Below are positions 33,131 to 42,709 of a stretch of 64,000 nt of DNA, piece by piece (within the stretch, counting starts at the first letter, position 1; each line of letters starts with the position of its first letter). Origin of the DNA: Pedobacter sp. Leaf176 (GTDB taxonomy: Bacteria; Bacteroidota; Bacteroidia; Sphingobacteriales; Sphingobacteriaceae); NCBI RefSeq assembly GCF_001424305.1, contig NZ_LMPD01000004.1, forward strand, positions 186,001 to 250,000, given 5' to 3'. The position numbers and the translations under genes are program-made. The notes beneath the pieces were generated by a model. That model did not search any database, had not been told where the DNA came from, and saw only the letters and a program-made list of their open reading frames with translations.

Positions 33131-33162
33131 CAAAAAATCCTGCAATTTTAAAATTGCAGGAT
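33131..33162 (-). terminator. Rho-independent terminator after the DUF1080 gene
   Basis: A perfect 26-nt palindrome with arms ATCCTGCAATTTT / AAAATTGCAGGAT (33137-33162) is preceded by an A-run that is a T-run on the reverse strand. It lies 24 nt beyond the stop codon. Confidence 0.88.
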
Positions 33163-33185
33163 ATTACCTTTGTTTATTAATTTTA

Positions 33186-33968
33186 TTAAAGCTCTCTAAC
33201 CCAAATGTTTCTGAAGCTAATTGCAGGACTTGGATCACCATGGTCCTGAAGTTTGATTGACGAAGGACCATGTTTCTTATATTGTGGCGCACCAATATAC
33301 CTTGTTTCCCCTTTTAACACATAACCATTTTGAAGTAATACCCCATTTAAGAATAAGGTAACACTTGCGGGTTTTAATAAGCTACCATCTTCATTAAAGC
33401 GGGGTGCATTCCAGATTATATCATAATACTGCCATTCGCCTGGTTTTTTATTTGCGTTAGCTAAAGGGACTGCTTGTTTGTAAACACTTCCTGTTTGTCC
33501 GTTAACATAAGTTTTGTTGTTATAGGCATCCATAATCTGAATTTCGTAACCATTATCTCCGCCACCTGTCGACGCCAAGAATACACCGCTATTGCCACGT
33601 GCCTGTCCTTCACCACTAATGTTTGCAGGAATTTTCCACTCCATGTGTAACTGGTAATCGGTAAATTTTTTATTGGTTTCGATATTGCCTGTACCTTTTT
33701 TAACGGTAAAAAAACCGTCGTCTAATGTCCATGCTGCTGGTTTTGTTGCATCTTTTACTGAGTGCCAGGCGTCCAGATTCCTGCCGTTAAACAGGATTAT
33801 TGCATCAGAAGGTGCATCCTGAGGTAAATTGCCCGGCGTTACCATTTTTGGAACTGGTTCCCAAACCTCTGTTGTTTTTGGGTCTTTAGCCGGGTCTATT
33901 TTTTTGTCTTGTGCCATTGCCTGCATAGAAAAAAATGCCGGAATAAATAATAATGCGTATTTGCTCAT
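33186..33968 (-). CDS. Secreted DUF1080 (3-keto-disaccharide hydrolase-like) protein
   Basis: The 260-residue protein has a signal peptide (about 1-19, ending AMA) and a concanavalin-like domain with the DUF1080 pattern: IILFNGRNLDAWHS, DYQLHMEWKIP, RGNSGVFLAS, YEIQIMDAYNN, and PIKLQDHGDPS-like SIKLQDHGDPSPAISFRNIW. Members include 3-keto-glycoside hydrolases acting on oxidised disaccharides. No dehydrogenase partner is adjacent, so the substrate is inferred from family only. Confidence 0.93.
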   Translation of the reverse strand: MSKYALLFIPAFFSMQAMAQDKKIDPAKDPKTTEVWEPVPKMVTPGNLPQDAPSDAIILFNGRNLDAWHSVKDATKPAAWTLDDGFFTVKKGTGNIETNKKFTDYQLHMEWKIPANISGEGQARGNSGVFLASTGGGDNGYEIQIMDAYNNKTYVNGQTGSVYKQAVPLANANKKPGEWQYYDIIWNAPRFNEDGSLLKPASVTLFLNGVLLQNGYVLKGETRYIGAPQYKKHGPSSIKLQDHGDPSPAISFRNIWVREL

Positions 33969-34043
33969 AATTATAGATTAACTGGTTAAAGTTAATCGAT
34001 TTATTAGTAAATGGAAATATGGTATTCAATTTATTACGCCGAG

Positions 34044-34352
34044 TTATTCAGCAACGTAAGTTTCCGTTATGATAACTTCATCTGGAACAATACTTTCTTC
34101 CTCTTGTTGGGCAAAATCACGTACAGGACAATATCCGGTTACGCCCCGGTATAACAATCCTGCACCGATTGCAGCACCTGTTAAACCTAAAATAGGATGC
34201 GAAAATATACCGGTAAGGCCTTTGAAAATCAGGTAAGTTCCTGCTGCTCCGGAAAGCCATCTTTCAGAACTTGACACGTTGTTGTATAGTTCAGGATATT
34301 TCCAGGCTTCTTTGATGTTATTGACTGTAGTGTTTAAATCTTCGTTTGTCAT
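34044..34352 (-). CDS. DUF2892/YgaP-like membrane protein
   Basis: The 102-residue protein has a soluble N-terminus, then NVSSSERWLSGAAGTYLIFK, a second helix ILGLTGAAIGAGLLYRGVTG and CPV, followed by an acidic tail. The combination of two helices ending GxGYCPV matches the DUF2892 (YgaP transmembrane) domain. No rhodanese domain is fused. Function unknown. Confidence 0.82.
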   Translation of the reverse strand: MTNEDLNTTVNNIKEAWKYPELYNNVSSSERWLSGAAGTYLIFKGLTGIFSHPILGLTGAAIGAGLLYRGVTGYCPVRDFAQQEEESIVPDEVIITETYVAE

Positions 34353-34438
34353 GATAGTAGTTTTTCTTTACCTTACAACAAAAAAGAAAGAATAGGGTTT
34401 GGCCCTGTCTTGGAATTAGTAAAATAAATTGCGCTCGA

Positions 34439-34990
34439 ATGTTTTTAGCTTTTTGCTTGGTTGCTTACTTGATTTATAAGGTTTACCAGATAGAAAAACA
34501 GAAATCTTATGATTTAGGTATAAGAGTTAATTGGGCGAGAATTGTTAATTTTTGGGCTGTTATCCTTGGGTTTATTTTTCTCAGCCTCGGGATTTTGAAG
34601 TATTACAGAGCTGTAGATTATATTAAATCGGACACTGCTCAAATAAAAGAAATTAGGAACGCATTATCTGGAAAATGGCTGTTGGTTAAAAGAATAGGGT
34701 TTAAAAACAATGCAATAGAACCGAACAATATTTTAAGAATACAAGCTTATTTTAGAAGGTTTCCTGGTCATTTTTTTCCAGAAGTTTATAGCGTTACAGT
34801 TTCAAATCCAGAGGCATCTTCTATACCAGCTCAAGAAATAGTGTTGCAAAACCCTAATGATGAAGAATCTGGTCTATCTGTTGAAATGAAGATTCAAAAA
34901 TTAAATAAAGACACGCTAGTTTTGAGGTATCCACCTTTCATCACTTCAACAAAAAAAGAAGCCATAGCGATATATGAGCGGCTTAGGTAA
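34439..34990 (+). CDS. Membrane-anchored protein of unknown function
   Basis: The 183-residue protein has two N-terminal hydrophobic helices (about 1-14 and 33-52) followed by a soluble domain of about 125 residues with ALSGKWLLVKRIGF, EVYSVTVSNPEAS and KDTLVLRYPPF. The GKWLL/KDTLVL pattern resembles lipocalin-like domains of small Bacteroidota proteins, but I cannot assign a family. It converges with the SNF2 helicase gene with a 5-nt gap and no visible terminator. Confidence 0.65.
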   Translation: MFLAFCLVAYLIYKVYQIEKQKSYDLGIRVNWARIVNFWAVILGFIFLSLGILKYYRAVDYIKSDTAQIKEIRNALSGKWLLVKRIGFKNNAIEPNNILRIQAYFRRFPGHFFPEVYSVTVSNPEASSIPAQEIVLQNPNDEESGLSVEMKIQKLNKDTLVLRYPPFITSTKKEAIAIYERLR

Positions 34991-34995
34991 ATTAC

Positions 34996-37887
34996 TTAAT
35001 TCAAAATATCCCTGATGTCTTCTTTACTTAAAGATTTAAAGAAACTTTCTTCAGTCGTAATTAATGAATTAGCGAGCGATTTCTTTCGCTTTTGCAAAGC
35101 GAGAATTTTTTCTTCGACCGTATCTTTAGCAATGAATTTATAAATAAAAACTTTTTTGTCCTGACCAATGCGATGTGTCCTGTCAATGGCTTGCTGTTCA
35201 ACAGCGGGATTCCACCATGGATCTAAAATGAAAACATAATCGGCCTGTGTTAGATTTAAACCAACGCCGCCCGCCTTGATAGAAATTAAGAATACCTTTA
35301 AATCTTCGTTTTGTTGAAATTCAGAAACGATTTCTCCCCGATTTCTTGTAGCGCCATCTAAATAAGCAAAAGGAATGTTCTCCGCTTCGAAATGCTTTTT
35401 GAAAATATCAAGGTGTTTAACAAATTGTGAGAAAACCAAAACTTTATGTCCGCCTTTAAGCACATTATCCAGCGTATGGATAACGTTTTCGAATTTGCCG
35501 GAGTCGGAGAGATATTCAGCATCTATCATAACCGGGTGGTTCGCCAGCTGACGCAAAGCCGTTAGTCCCTGCAAAAGCTGAACTTGCTTTTGAGCAAATG
35601 TTCCATCATCCATACTTTGCAGCAAATCGTTGCGGTACGCTGATTTGGTTTTTTCATAGTATGCCGCCTGGTCTTCGCTCATGTCGCAATAGATAACCTG
35701 CTCTGTTTTTGGAGGCAATTCTGAGGCAACCTGCTCTTTTGTCCGGCGAAGTACGAAAGGCTTTATGATAGATTGAAGTTTACGGGCTTTTTCTTCATCT
35801 TTTTTCTTCTCAATTGCCTGAACATATTCTTCATAGAAAAAAGCCTGCGTACCTAACAATCCCGGATTTAAAAAGGTTAACTGCGACCATAGATCGCCTA
35901 CTGAATTTTCAACTGGCGTACCGCTTAAAATTAGACGGTGTCGCGATTTCAAAGCTCTGACTGCCTTGAAAGATTTTGATGAAGGGTTTTTTATGTTCTG
36001 GCTTTCATCCAGAATAACGTAGTTGAAATAAAAGTTTTTCAACTCATCAATATCAACCCTTGTAACGCCGTAAGTGGTAATTACGATGTCGTAATTGGTG
36101 AAGTGGGCTACGTCTTTATTCCTGTTTGTACCGGTGTGGGCCAGGATTTTAAGCTTGGGTGTAAATTTTTTTGCCTCAGTTAGCCAATTGTAGATTAGTG
36201 AGGTTGGCATTATAATTAAAGAGGTGGTTTGAGTTCCTGCAAGCTGGTCATCTTCCTTCGCTTTTTGCAGCATAGCAAGCGTTTGAATGGTTTTACCCAA
36301 ACCCATGTCATCGGCTAAACAGCCGCCAAAGTTGTATTCACGCAAAAAGCTGAACCAATTGTACCCAGCCTTTTGATAATCACGCAAATTGCCTTTAAAA
36401 TGGACAGGCATTTGCACATCGGCAATATCTTCGAAATCGCTTAAGCGTTGTAATTTACGTTCTAACGTTACGTTTGCGAGGCTATCTTCAGCTAAATCAT
36501 TAATTAAACCGATGTGGTGTTTCCTCAATTTTAATGTTTTACCGGTTTCGGCCAGACTGAACAGACTGCTGTATTGTGTAAACCACTTATCAGGAATAAT
36601 GGCAACTTCACCGTCGGGCAAAGTGAACTCTCTTCTTTTATGAAGAATGTGCTGTTTTAAAGATAAGAACGGAATCTGGTATTTGCCAAACCATACGACA
36701 GCATTGATATCGAACCAATCGTTTCCTTCTTTAACCTCCAAATCTATTTTGCTTGTGCCGAAAACGAAACGTTTTTGTCCGGTTGCCTGCTCAATTTCGA
36801 AGCCTGCGGATTCCAGGCTTTCAATATGCTCGTTTACCCAGTTTATTGCTGCATAACTTGGGTTATCTTCTCCGGAGATGACTTCCAGGTTACTGAATAA
36901 AGCACTTGTTTTTTTTAAACCAAGTGATAAGAGCAGGTTATACTGTTTTTTTTCCCAATCAGCAGAACGTTTAATCCGGTGGAAAATATAATTATCGGCA
37001 GTTTTTTCCAGTCTAACCGTTACTTTATGTGCGTTTTCTACAGGAAATACATATTCACCATATTTAAAATAAAGCTGTATCTGTGACAAACCGCCGTCAA
37101 CGTAAAAAACTTTTAGAACCGGCGTTGCCTCAAATTGCTCGGTTCTGATTTCGAAACCTTCTGCATACACATGGTGCTTTTCGATTAGCGGGGCAACGAA
37201 TTTTTCAAAATAGGTCGCCTCTGTTGATTTTGGGATGGCGATGTATCTTTTTGCCAGAAAGGGTTGTAATTTTTTACCTTCAATATCCTGGTCGAAAAAG
37301 TATAAAATATCATTTAGTAGCAACCAAGCTGGTTTATTGCTAATAATCTGCGCTTCCTTAAACATAAATTCAATGCGCAGGTTTTGATACTTTATTGTAG
37401 GGAAATAGCGTGTTTCAGTTTCATTTCGACGAAAGTGAAAGAGAATGGATGCAGGCTCCGACGCTAATTCAATTTTACGTTCTACCGGCCAGCCATCCTT
37501 ATCCATCAGGTAAAGTTCGTCCTTTACTTTTAGAATTTCTAAAGCCTCTGCAAGCTTTTTTTCGATTTTCGGACGAACAGTTTCATAAAATTTATCATCA
37601 AAAATTTTTGTGAAAAATTCTGTTGGCCTGATTAATTTTTTATAGTGTTTTTTTATTAGCGAATCCTGTTCGATATCATCTAATATTTTAATCAGCTTAT
37701 AGTCGGTTTCGTCGAGGCAGGAGTTAAACTCTTCTGCAGTATGTGTGAAAATTCTCTGGTAAGTAAAAGAGAAGTCGCCTTGTGGATTAAGCTGAACCAC
37801 ATGAGGTTCAATTAAATAGCCTAAATACTCATGTTTGCACAAAGAGTACACTACTTTACAGTTTTTAGAGCTATCGACGCGTAACAT
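34996..37887 (-). CDS. SNF2-family DNA-dependent ATPase/helicase
   Basis: The 963-residue protein has a long N-terminal region (about 1-490) without clear SWIM zinc motifs. A SNF2 core follows, with LADDMGLGKTIQTLA (Walker A), VILDESQNIKNPSSK (motif II DESQ in place of DEAH), LSGTPVENSVGDLWS, and the C-terminal helicase half VLVFSQFVKHLDIF, ISIKAGGVGLNLTQADYV and QQAIDRTHRIGQDKKV. It belongs to the bacterial RapA/HepA-type SNF2 group. These translocate on duplex DNA and may remodel transcription or repair complexes. The replaced DEAH is worth noting, but DESQ occurs in related bacterial SNF2 proteins. Confidence 0.92.
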   Translation of the reverse strand: MLRVDSSKNCKVVYSLCKHEYLGYLIEPHVVQLNPQGDFSFTYQRIFTHTAEEFNSCLDETDYKLIKILDDIEQDSLIKKHYKKLIRPTEFFTKIFDDKFYETVRPKIEKKLAEALEILKVKDELYLMDKDGWPVERKIELASEPASILFHFRRNETETRYFPTIKYQNLRIEFMFKEAQIISNKPAWLLLNDILYFFDQDIEGKKLQPFLAKRYIAIPKSTEATYFEKFVAPLIEKHHVYAEGFEIRTEQFEATPVLKVFYVDGGLSQIQLYFKYGEYVFPVENAHKVTVRLEKTADNYIFHRIKRSADWEKKQYNLLLSLGLKKTSALFSNLEVISGEDNPSYAAINWVNEHIESLESAGFEIEQATGQKRFVFGTSKIDLEVKEGNDWFDINAVVWFGKYQIPFLSLKQHILHKRREFTLPDGEVAIIPDKWFTQYSSLFSLAETGKTLKLRKHHIGLINDLAEDSLANVTLERKLQRLSDFEDIADVQMPVHFKGNLRDYQKAGYNWFSFLREYNFGGCLADDMGLGKTIQTLAMLQKAKEDDQLAGTQTTSLIIMPTSLIYNWLTEAKKFTPKLKILAHTGTNRNKDVAHFTNYDIVITTYGVTRVDIDELKNFYFNYVILDESQNIKNPSSKSFKAVRALKSRHRLILSGTPVENSVGDLWSQLTFLNPGLLGTQAFFYEEYVQAIEKKKDEEKARKLQSIIKPFVLRRTKEQVASELPPKTEQVIYCDMSEDQAAYYEKTKSAYRNDLLQSMDDGTFAQKQVQLLQGLTALRQLANHPVMIDAEYLSDSGKFENVIHTLDNVLKGGHKVLVFSQFVKHLDIFKKHFEAENIPFAYLDGATRNRGEIVSEFQQNEDLKVFLISIKAGGVGLNLTQADYVFILDPWWNPAVEQQAIDRTHRIGQDKKVFIYKFIAKDTVEEKILALQKRKKSLANSLITTEESFFKSLSKEDIRDILN

Positions 37888-38022
37888 TGATTGAGTTAAA
37901 TTTTTCCGAAGCTACCCGCTTGAAAAACTTTAAACTTACAATATTTTAAGGTTACATCAAAAGATTAACGGAAATAGGAATGAAAACAAATTGGGTTGAA
38001 TGATTTATAGGTAGCTATAAGT

Positions 38023-38054
38023 AAAAAAGGCATCCTGAAAAAATCAGAATGCCT
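38023..38054 (-). terminator. Rho-independent terminator of the RND efflux operon
   Basis: The stem AGGCATCCTGA / TCAGAATGCCT (one mismatch) has a 5-nt A-rich loop and an A-run on its left (T-run on the reverse strand). It lies 23 nt after the stop of the outer-membrane factor gene. Confidence 0.87.
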
Positions 38055-38077
38055 CTAGTTTTATAGGTATTGTTGTG

Positions 38078-39478
38078 TTATTTCCAACCACCACCTAGTG
38101 CACGGTACAATTCAACTACTGATTGTAGTTTCTGTAACCTATCGTTTATACCACTCAACTGTGCTGTTAACAAGCTTTGTTCTGAGGTTAAAACGTCTGT
38201 GTAATTTGTTGCCGAACTATAGCGTAATAATTCTTTAGTAAAATCTACAGCTTTGGTTAGCGAAGCTATTTGTTTTGCTCTTGTTTCTTCTTTTTCTGCT
38301 GCGGTTTGATAAGCATACAAAGCGTTTGAAACTTCCTGTCCGCCAGTTAATAGCGTTTGCTGAAAAGTGTAAAAAGCAATTTGTTGATTAGCCTGAGCAG
38401 TTGTTAGGCGGGCTTTATTAGCACCTTTTGCGAAAATTGGTTGGGTTAAACCGCCAACCAAATTGTAAAAAACAGACTTATCGAAAAAATTGCTTAACTG
38501 CAAACTTGTTAAACCACCAGTTGCCGTTAAGGTTAAAGCCGGGTAAAAGTAAGTTTTTGCGACATTCGTATTTTCAAACGCCGATCTGAAGCCAAATTCA
38601 GCAGCAATAACATCTGGGCGGTTTTGTAAAAGTTGTGCAGAAATTCCGGTTTGTAAATTGCTGTATGGGATTTGCTGGTCTAAGGAATTACGATTAATTG
38701 GTCCGGGGGCTGTGGCGAGCACAACGCTTAGCGCATTTTCTGCCTCTTTAATACTTCTTTTTAAATCAGGCAAAGTAACCTGGGCTGCATATAAATTCGC
38801 TTCGCTTTGTACAACCGCCGCACCATTTACAATTGCACCTTCTTTTAAAGCCTTCATGGTTTCAACATCTTTTGTTCTGATGCTGATGGTTTGGTTCGTA
38901 ATCTCCAATTGCTTATCTAAAGCCAATAAAGTATAATAGCTATTGGCAATTGTGGCGATTAATTGTGTTTGTACAGCACGTTTGGCGGCATCAGTTTGTA
39001 ACAATGTTGCATAGGCAGCACGCTTAGCGCTGTTTAATTTACCCCAGATGTCAGCCTCCCATGCGGTGCTTAGTGCCGCTCTGTAAGTTTGCGTTTCCAG
39101 ATTAATGTTAATCCCGGCAGGAAAATTCAATGCAGCAGCGGATTGTTTGGCATCAGTAACCGAAACATCAGCTTGTAAACTAGGCAAAAATGCTGCACGA
39201 CTTTGACGCAATGTAGCCTCAGAAATTCTAATACGTTCTATGGCTTGTTTTAAATCTAAATTTTGATTTATTCCCTGCTGAATCAGCGACTGCAGCGTGG
39301 TGTCAGAAAACAAACTTTTCCACGGTAAATCTGCCATGGTTGTTGTATCAGTGGTATTATTATCCCGGTATAATCCCGCACTTCCAACTTCAGGACGTGT
39401 GTATTTCTTCGTTACACAGGCACTAAAAGTGAGGATGGCAAAACCGATTAAAATGGGATACTTATATCTAAAATTCAT
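38078..39478 (-). CDS. Outer-membrane efflux lipoprotein (NodT/CusC type)
   Basis: The 466-residue protein is a lipoprotein: FAILTFSAC gives the lipidated cysteine near residue 21. It then shows the two-repeat OEP pattern with TRPEV, PWKSLFSDTTLQSLIQQGIN, NLDLKQAIERIRISEATL and RPDVIAAEFGFRSA. It forms the trimeric TolC-like exit duct. It is the third gene of an adaptor-pump-duct operon, 11 nt after the pump gene. Confidence 0.95.
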   Translation of the reverse strand: MNFRYKYPILIGFAILTFSACVTKKYTRPEVGSAGLYRDNNTTDTTTMADLPWKSLFSDTTLQSLIQQGINQNLDLKQAIERIRISEATLRQSRAAFLPSLQADVSVTDAKQSAAALNFPAGININLETQTYRAALSTAWEADIWGKLNSAKRAAYATLLQTDAAKRAVQTQLIATIANSYYTLLALDKQLEITNQTISIRTKDVETMKALKEGAIVNGAAVVQSEANLYAAQVTLPDLKRSIKEAENALSVVLATAPGPINRNSLDQQIPYSNLQTGISAQLLQNRPDVIAAEFGFRSAFENTNVAKTYFYPALTLTATGGLTSLQLSNFFDKSVFYNLVGGLTQPIFAKGANKARLTTAQANQQIAFYTFQQTLLTGGQEVSNALYAYQTAAEKEETRAKQIASLTKAVDFTKELLRYSSATNYTDVLTSEQSLLTAQLSGINDRLQKLQSVVELYRALGGGWK

Positions 39479-39489
39479 GTCTGTTTAAA

Positions 39490-42400
39490 TTAGTGTTTAC
39501 TTTTAGCCGTTGCTAATTCGTATTCTTCAGGCGTTTGCTCTTTTTCAATTCCTTTTTCAAACGGCGATTTGTTGCTTATTCTCTCCTGAAGGCTTTGGAA
39601 AATGATGAATAATGCCGGTATTACGAATACGCCGAATAGTGTTCCAATAAGCATACCACCCACAGCACCTGTACCAATCGATTTATTTCCCGATGCACCT
39701 ACTCCTGATGATAACATTAAAGGCAATAAGCCTAAAATAAAGGCGAAAGAGGTCATCAAAATCGGACGCAGACGTGCAGTTGCGCCATCTATGGCGGCAT
39801 TTATAATGCTCATTCCCTTTCTTCTTCTATCAACTGCATATTCTACAATCAGAATCGCATTTTTAGCTAATAAACCAACAAGCATAATGAGTGTGATTTG
39901 TGTATAGATGTTATTATCCACACCAAATATTTTGTCGAAAACGAATACACCAGCCAAACCGATTGGCAGAGAGATTAGAACGGCTAATGGTAAAATATAA
40001 CTTTCGTATTGTGCCGCCAGCAAGAAATAGACGAAAATTATACATAATAAAAAGATAAATACCGTTTGGCTTCCTCCGCTTATTTCCTCGCGTGACAAGC
40101 CTGAGAACTCGTATCCGTAACCTGCTGGTAAACTTTGTGCTGCAACTTCCTGCACGGCTTTCAGGGCATCACCAGAACTATAACCAGCATTCGGATTACC
40201 GGTTACAGCAATGGAGGTAAATAAGTTGAAACGGGAAATCGCTTGTGGACCGTAAACCTTGGTTAAGGTGATGAACTCGGAAACCGGTGCCATCTGGCCG
40301 GAACCATTTCTAACAAAAATTCTTGTTAAAGTTTGTTCGTTGGCACGATATTGTGCGTCTGCCTGATACATAACCCGGAATTGTTTACCAAATTTATTAA
40401 AGTTTGATGCGTAAACGCCACCATAATAACCTTGCATTACACCTAAAACATCAGCCACCGTTAAACCAGCTTGTTTTACTTTTGCCACATTAACGTCGAT
40501 CTGGTATTGTGGGAAGTTCGGGTTAAATGAGGTTGATGCATATTGAATTTCAGGGCGCTTACTCAATGCCGCTAAGAATCCATTCCCAATTTCATTGAAT
40601 TTTTTGATGTCGCCACCTGTTTTGTCCTGCAGTTGGAATTCAAAACCACCGCTGGTACCAAAGCCCTGAATGGTTGGCGGTGCAAAGAAGATTATTTTCG
40701 CACCTTTGATAGTAGCGGTTTTAGCGAATAGCTCTCCAATGATGGCCTTCACGTCGCGTTTGCGCTCATCCCATGGTGCCAATCGTGAAATTACCATTCC
40801 ATAAGAACTGCCCGAACCACTAATCATACTACGGCCGACAACGCGAAGTGTATTTTTGATTTCAGGTATTTTGTGAGCAATACTGTCTATTTGTGCGATT
40901 ACAATATTAGTTTCTTCTTGTGATGTTCCGGCGGGAAGTGAAATATCGGACATGATTGTACCTAAATCCTCGTTTGGTACGAAACCTTTTGGAGTGGTAT
41001 TCATGGTCCAAACTAAAACCACCGTGAATAATGCAATACCCAAACCAACCATCCATTTGTTGTGCGAAAGGAAACTGACTGATTTTTTGTATTTCCCTGT
41101 TACAGCGTCAAACGAAGTATTAAAAGCACTGTAGAAGCGATTTAAGAAATTCTTCTTTTTTTCATGGTCTTCGGTATGTGGTTTTAAGAACAACGCACAT
41201 AATGCCGGACTCAAAGTTAAAGCGTTAATTGCCGAAAGGATAATGGAAATCGCAAGTGTTAAACCGAACTGCTTGTAAAATACGCCCGATGAACCTTGAA
41301 TAAAACTCACCGGGATAAATACGGCGGCCATAACTAAAGTGATGGAGATGATCGCACCACTAATGTCATCCATTGCATCAATTGTTGCTTTTTTTGCATC
41401 AGTGTAACCTTCATCTAATTTCGCGTGGACGGCCTCCACAACAACGATCGCATCATCTACCACAATACCAATTGCGAGTACGAGCGCAAATAATGTAAGT
41501 AAATTGATGGTGAAACCGAATAAGCTTAAAAAGAAGAATGTACCAATAATTGCCACCGGAACACTGATTGCCGGAATTAAAGTTGAACGGAAATCCTGTA
41601 AGAAGATAAACACCACCAGGAACACTAAGATAAATGCCTCGATTAAGGTGTGAATTACCTTCTCGATTGATGCATCCAGGAAATCATTCACATTTACCAG
41701 AGTGGAATAATGAACGCCCTTCGGAAAGGTTTTCTGGGCCTCATCTAAAGTTTTAATCGAGTTCTCAATAACTTCTTTCGCATTTGAACCTGCTGTCTGG
41801 TTAATGGCGATACCTAAAGCCTGCTTGCCATTAAATTTAACTGAACTTGCATAACTTTGGGCGCCCAGTTCTATTCTGGCGATGTCTTTTAAACGAAGAA
41901 TTTGTCCGTTTGCATCCGATTTTATAATGATGTTTCCAAACTGTGCCTCGTCTTTTAATCTACCGGTATATTTTAAAGTGTATTGAAATGCCTGGTCACC
42001 AGATTCACCAAACTGACCCGGGGCAGCCTCCACGTTTTGATCGGCGAGGGCCGTATTAATATCACTTGGTACTAACCCGTAAGTTGCCATAACATCAGGT
42101 TTTAACCAGATGCGCATGGTGTAATCTAGTGTTCCGAATGCACTTGCATCACCAACACCGTTTATACGTTTAATTTGAGGGATGATGTTAATATTTGCAT
42201 AATTCTGCAGAAACTTTTGATCATAAGATGGGTCATCACTATATAAACCAAAGATTAAAACGTTACTGGCCTGTCTTTTTGCAGTAATTACACCGGATCT
42301 TGTAACCTCAGCAGGTAATAGACTTGTTGCCCTGGCAACCCTGTTTTGAACGTTTACTGCCGCTAAATCCGCGTTGGTACCTAACTTAAAATTTACGGTA

Positions 42401-42669
42401 ATACTTGCTGTTCCGTCGTTACTTGCGGTAGATGTCATGTAAGTCATGTCCTCCACACCATTTATTTGTTCCTCTAAGGGAACAACTACACTATTCATCA
42501 CCACGTCGGCATTTGCACCCTGGTATGAAGTGGAAACCTGCACAGTTGGGGGTGCAATTTCCGGGTATTGCGAAACCGGCAGCGTAGCTAAACCTAAAAC
42601 ACCGAGGATTACGATGATAATTGATATAACTGTCGACAGAACCGGCCGCTCTATAAATTTCTTAAACAT
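39490..42669 (-). CDS. RND multidrug efflux pump (HAE1/AcrB type)
   Basis: The 1059-residue protein has the RND architecture of 12 helices and two large periplasmic loops. Visible are MFKKFIERPVLSTVISIIIV, the HAE1 motif LPVSQYPEIAPPTVQVSTSY, GFGTSGGFEFQLQD, and in helix 4 the proton-relay aspartates of ALVLAIGIVVDDAIVVVEAV. These place it with hydrophobic/amphiphilic drug pumps rather than heavy-metal pumps. It couples proton import to export of antibiotics, bile-like detergents or metabolites, through the adjacent adaptor and outer-membrane factor. Confidence 0.97.
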   Translation of the reverse strand: MFKKFIERPVLSTVISIIIVILGVLGLATLPVSQYPEIAPPTVQVSTSYQGANADVVMNSVVVPLEEQINGVEDMTYMTSTASNDGTASITVNFKLGTNADLAAVNVQNRVARATSLLPAEVTRSGVITAKRQASNVLIFGLYSDDPSYDQKFLQNYANINIIPQIKRINGVGDASAFGTLDYTMRIWLKPDVMATYGLVPSDINTALADQNVEAAPGQFGESGDQAFQYTLKYTGRLKDEAQFGNIIIKSDANGQILRLKDIARIELGAQSYASSVKFNGKQALGIAINQTAGSNAKEVIENSIKTLDEAQKTFPKGVHYSTLVNVNDFLDASIEKVIHTLIEAFILVFLVVFIFLQDFRSTLIPAISVPVAIIGTFFFLSLFGFTINLLTLFALVLAIGIVVDDAIVVVEAVHAKLDEGYTDAKKATIDAMDDISGAIISITLVMAAVFIPVSFIQGSSGVFYKQFGLTLAISIILSAINALTLSPALCALFLKPHTEDHEKKKNFLNRFYSAFNTSFDAVTGKYKKSVSFLSHNKWMVGLGIALFTVVLVWTMNTTPKGFVPNEDLGTIMSDISLPAGTSQEETNIVIAQIDSIAHKIPEIKNTLRVVGRSMISGSGSSYGMVISRLAPWDERKRDVKAIIGELFAKTATIKGAKIIFFAPPTIQGFGTSGGFEFQLQDKTGGDIKKFNEIGNGFLAALSKRPEIQYASTSFNPNFPQYQIDVNVAKVKQAGLTVADVLGVMQGYYGGVYASNFNKFGKQFRVMYQADAQYRANEQTLTRIFVRNGSGQMAPVSEFITLTKVYGPQAISRFNLFTSIAVTGNPNAGYSSGDALKAVQEVAAQSLPAGYGYEFSGLSREEISGGSQTVFIFLLCIIFVYFLLAAQYESYILPLAVLISLPIGLAGVFVFDKIFGVDNNIYTQITLIMLVGLLAKNAILIVEYAVDRRRKGMSIINAAIDGATARLRPILMTSFAFILGLLPLMLSSGVGASGNKSIGTGAVGGMLIGTLFGVFVIPALFIIFQSLQERISNKSPFEKGIEKEQTPEEYELATAKSKH

Positions 42670-42709
42670 AATTTTGAATTACGATTTGTGCTATACGATT
42701 TGGAACCGC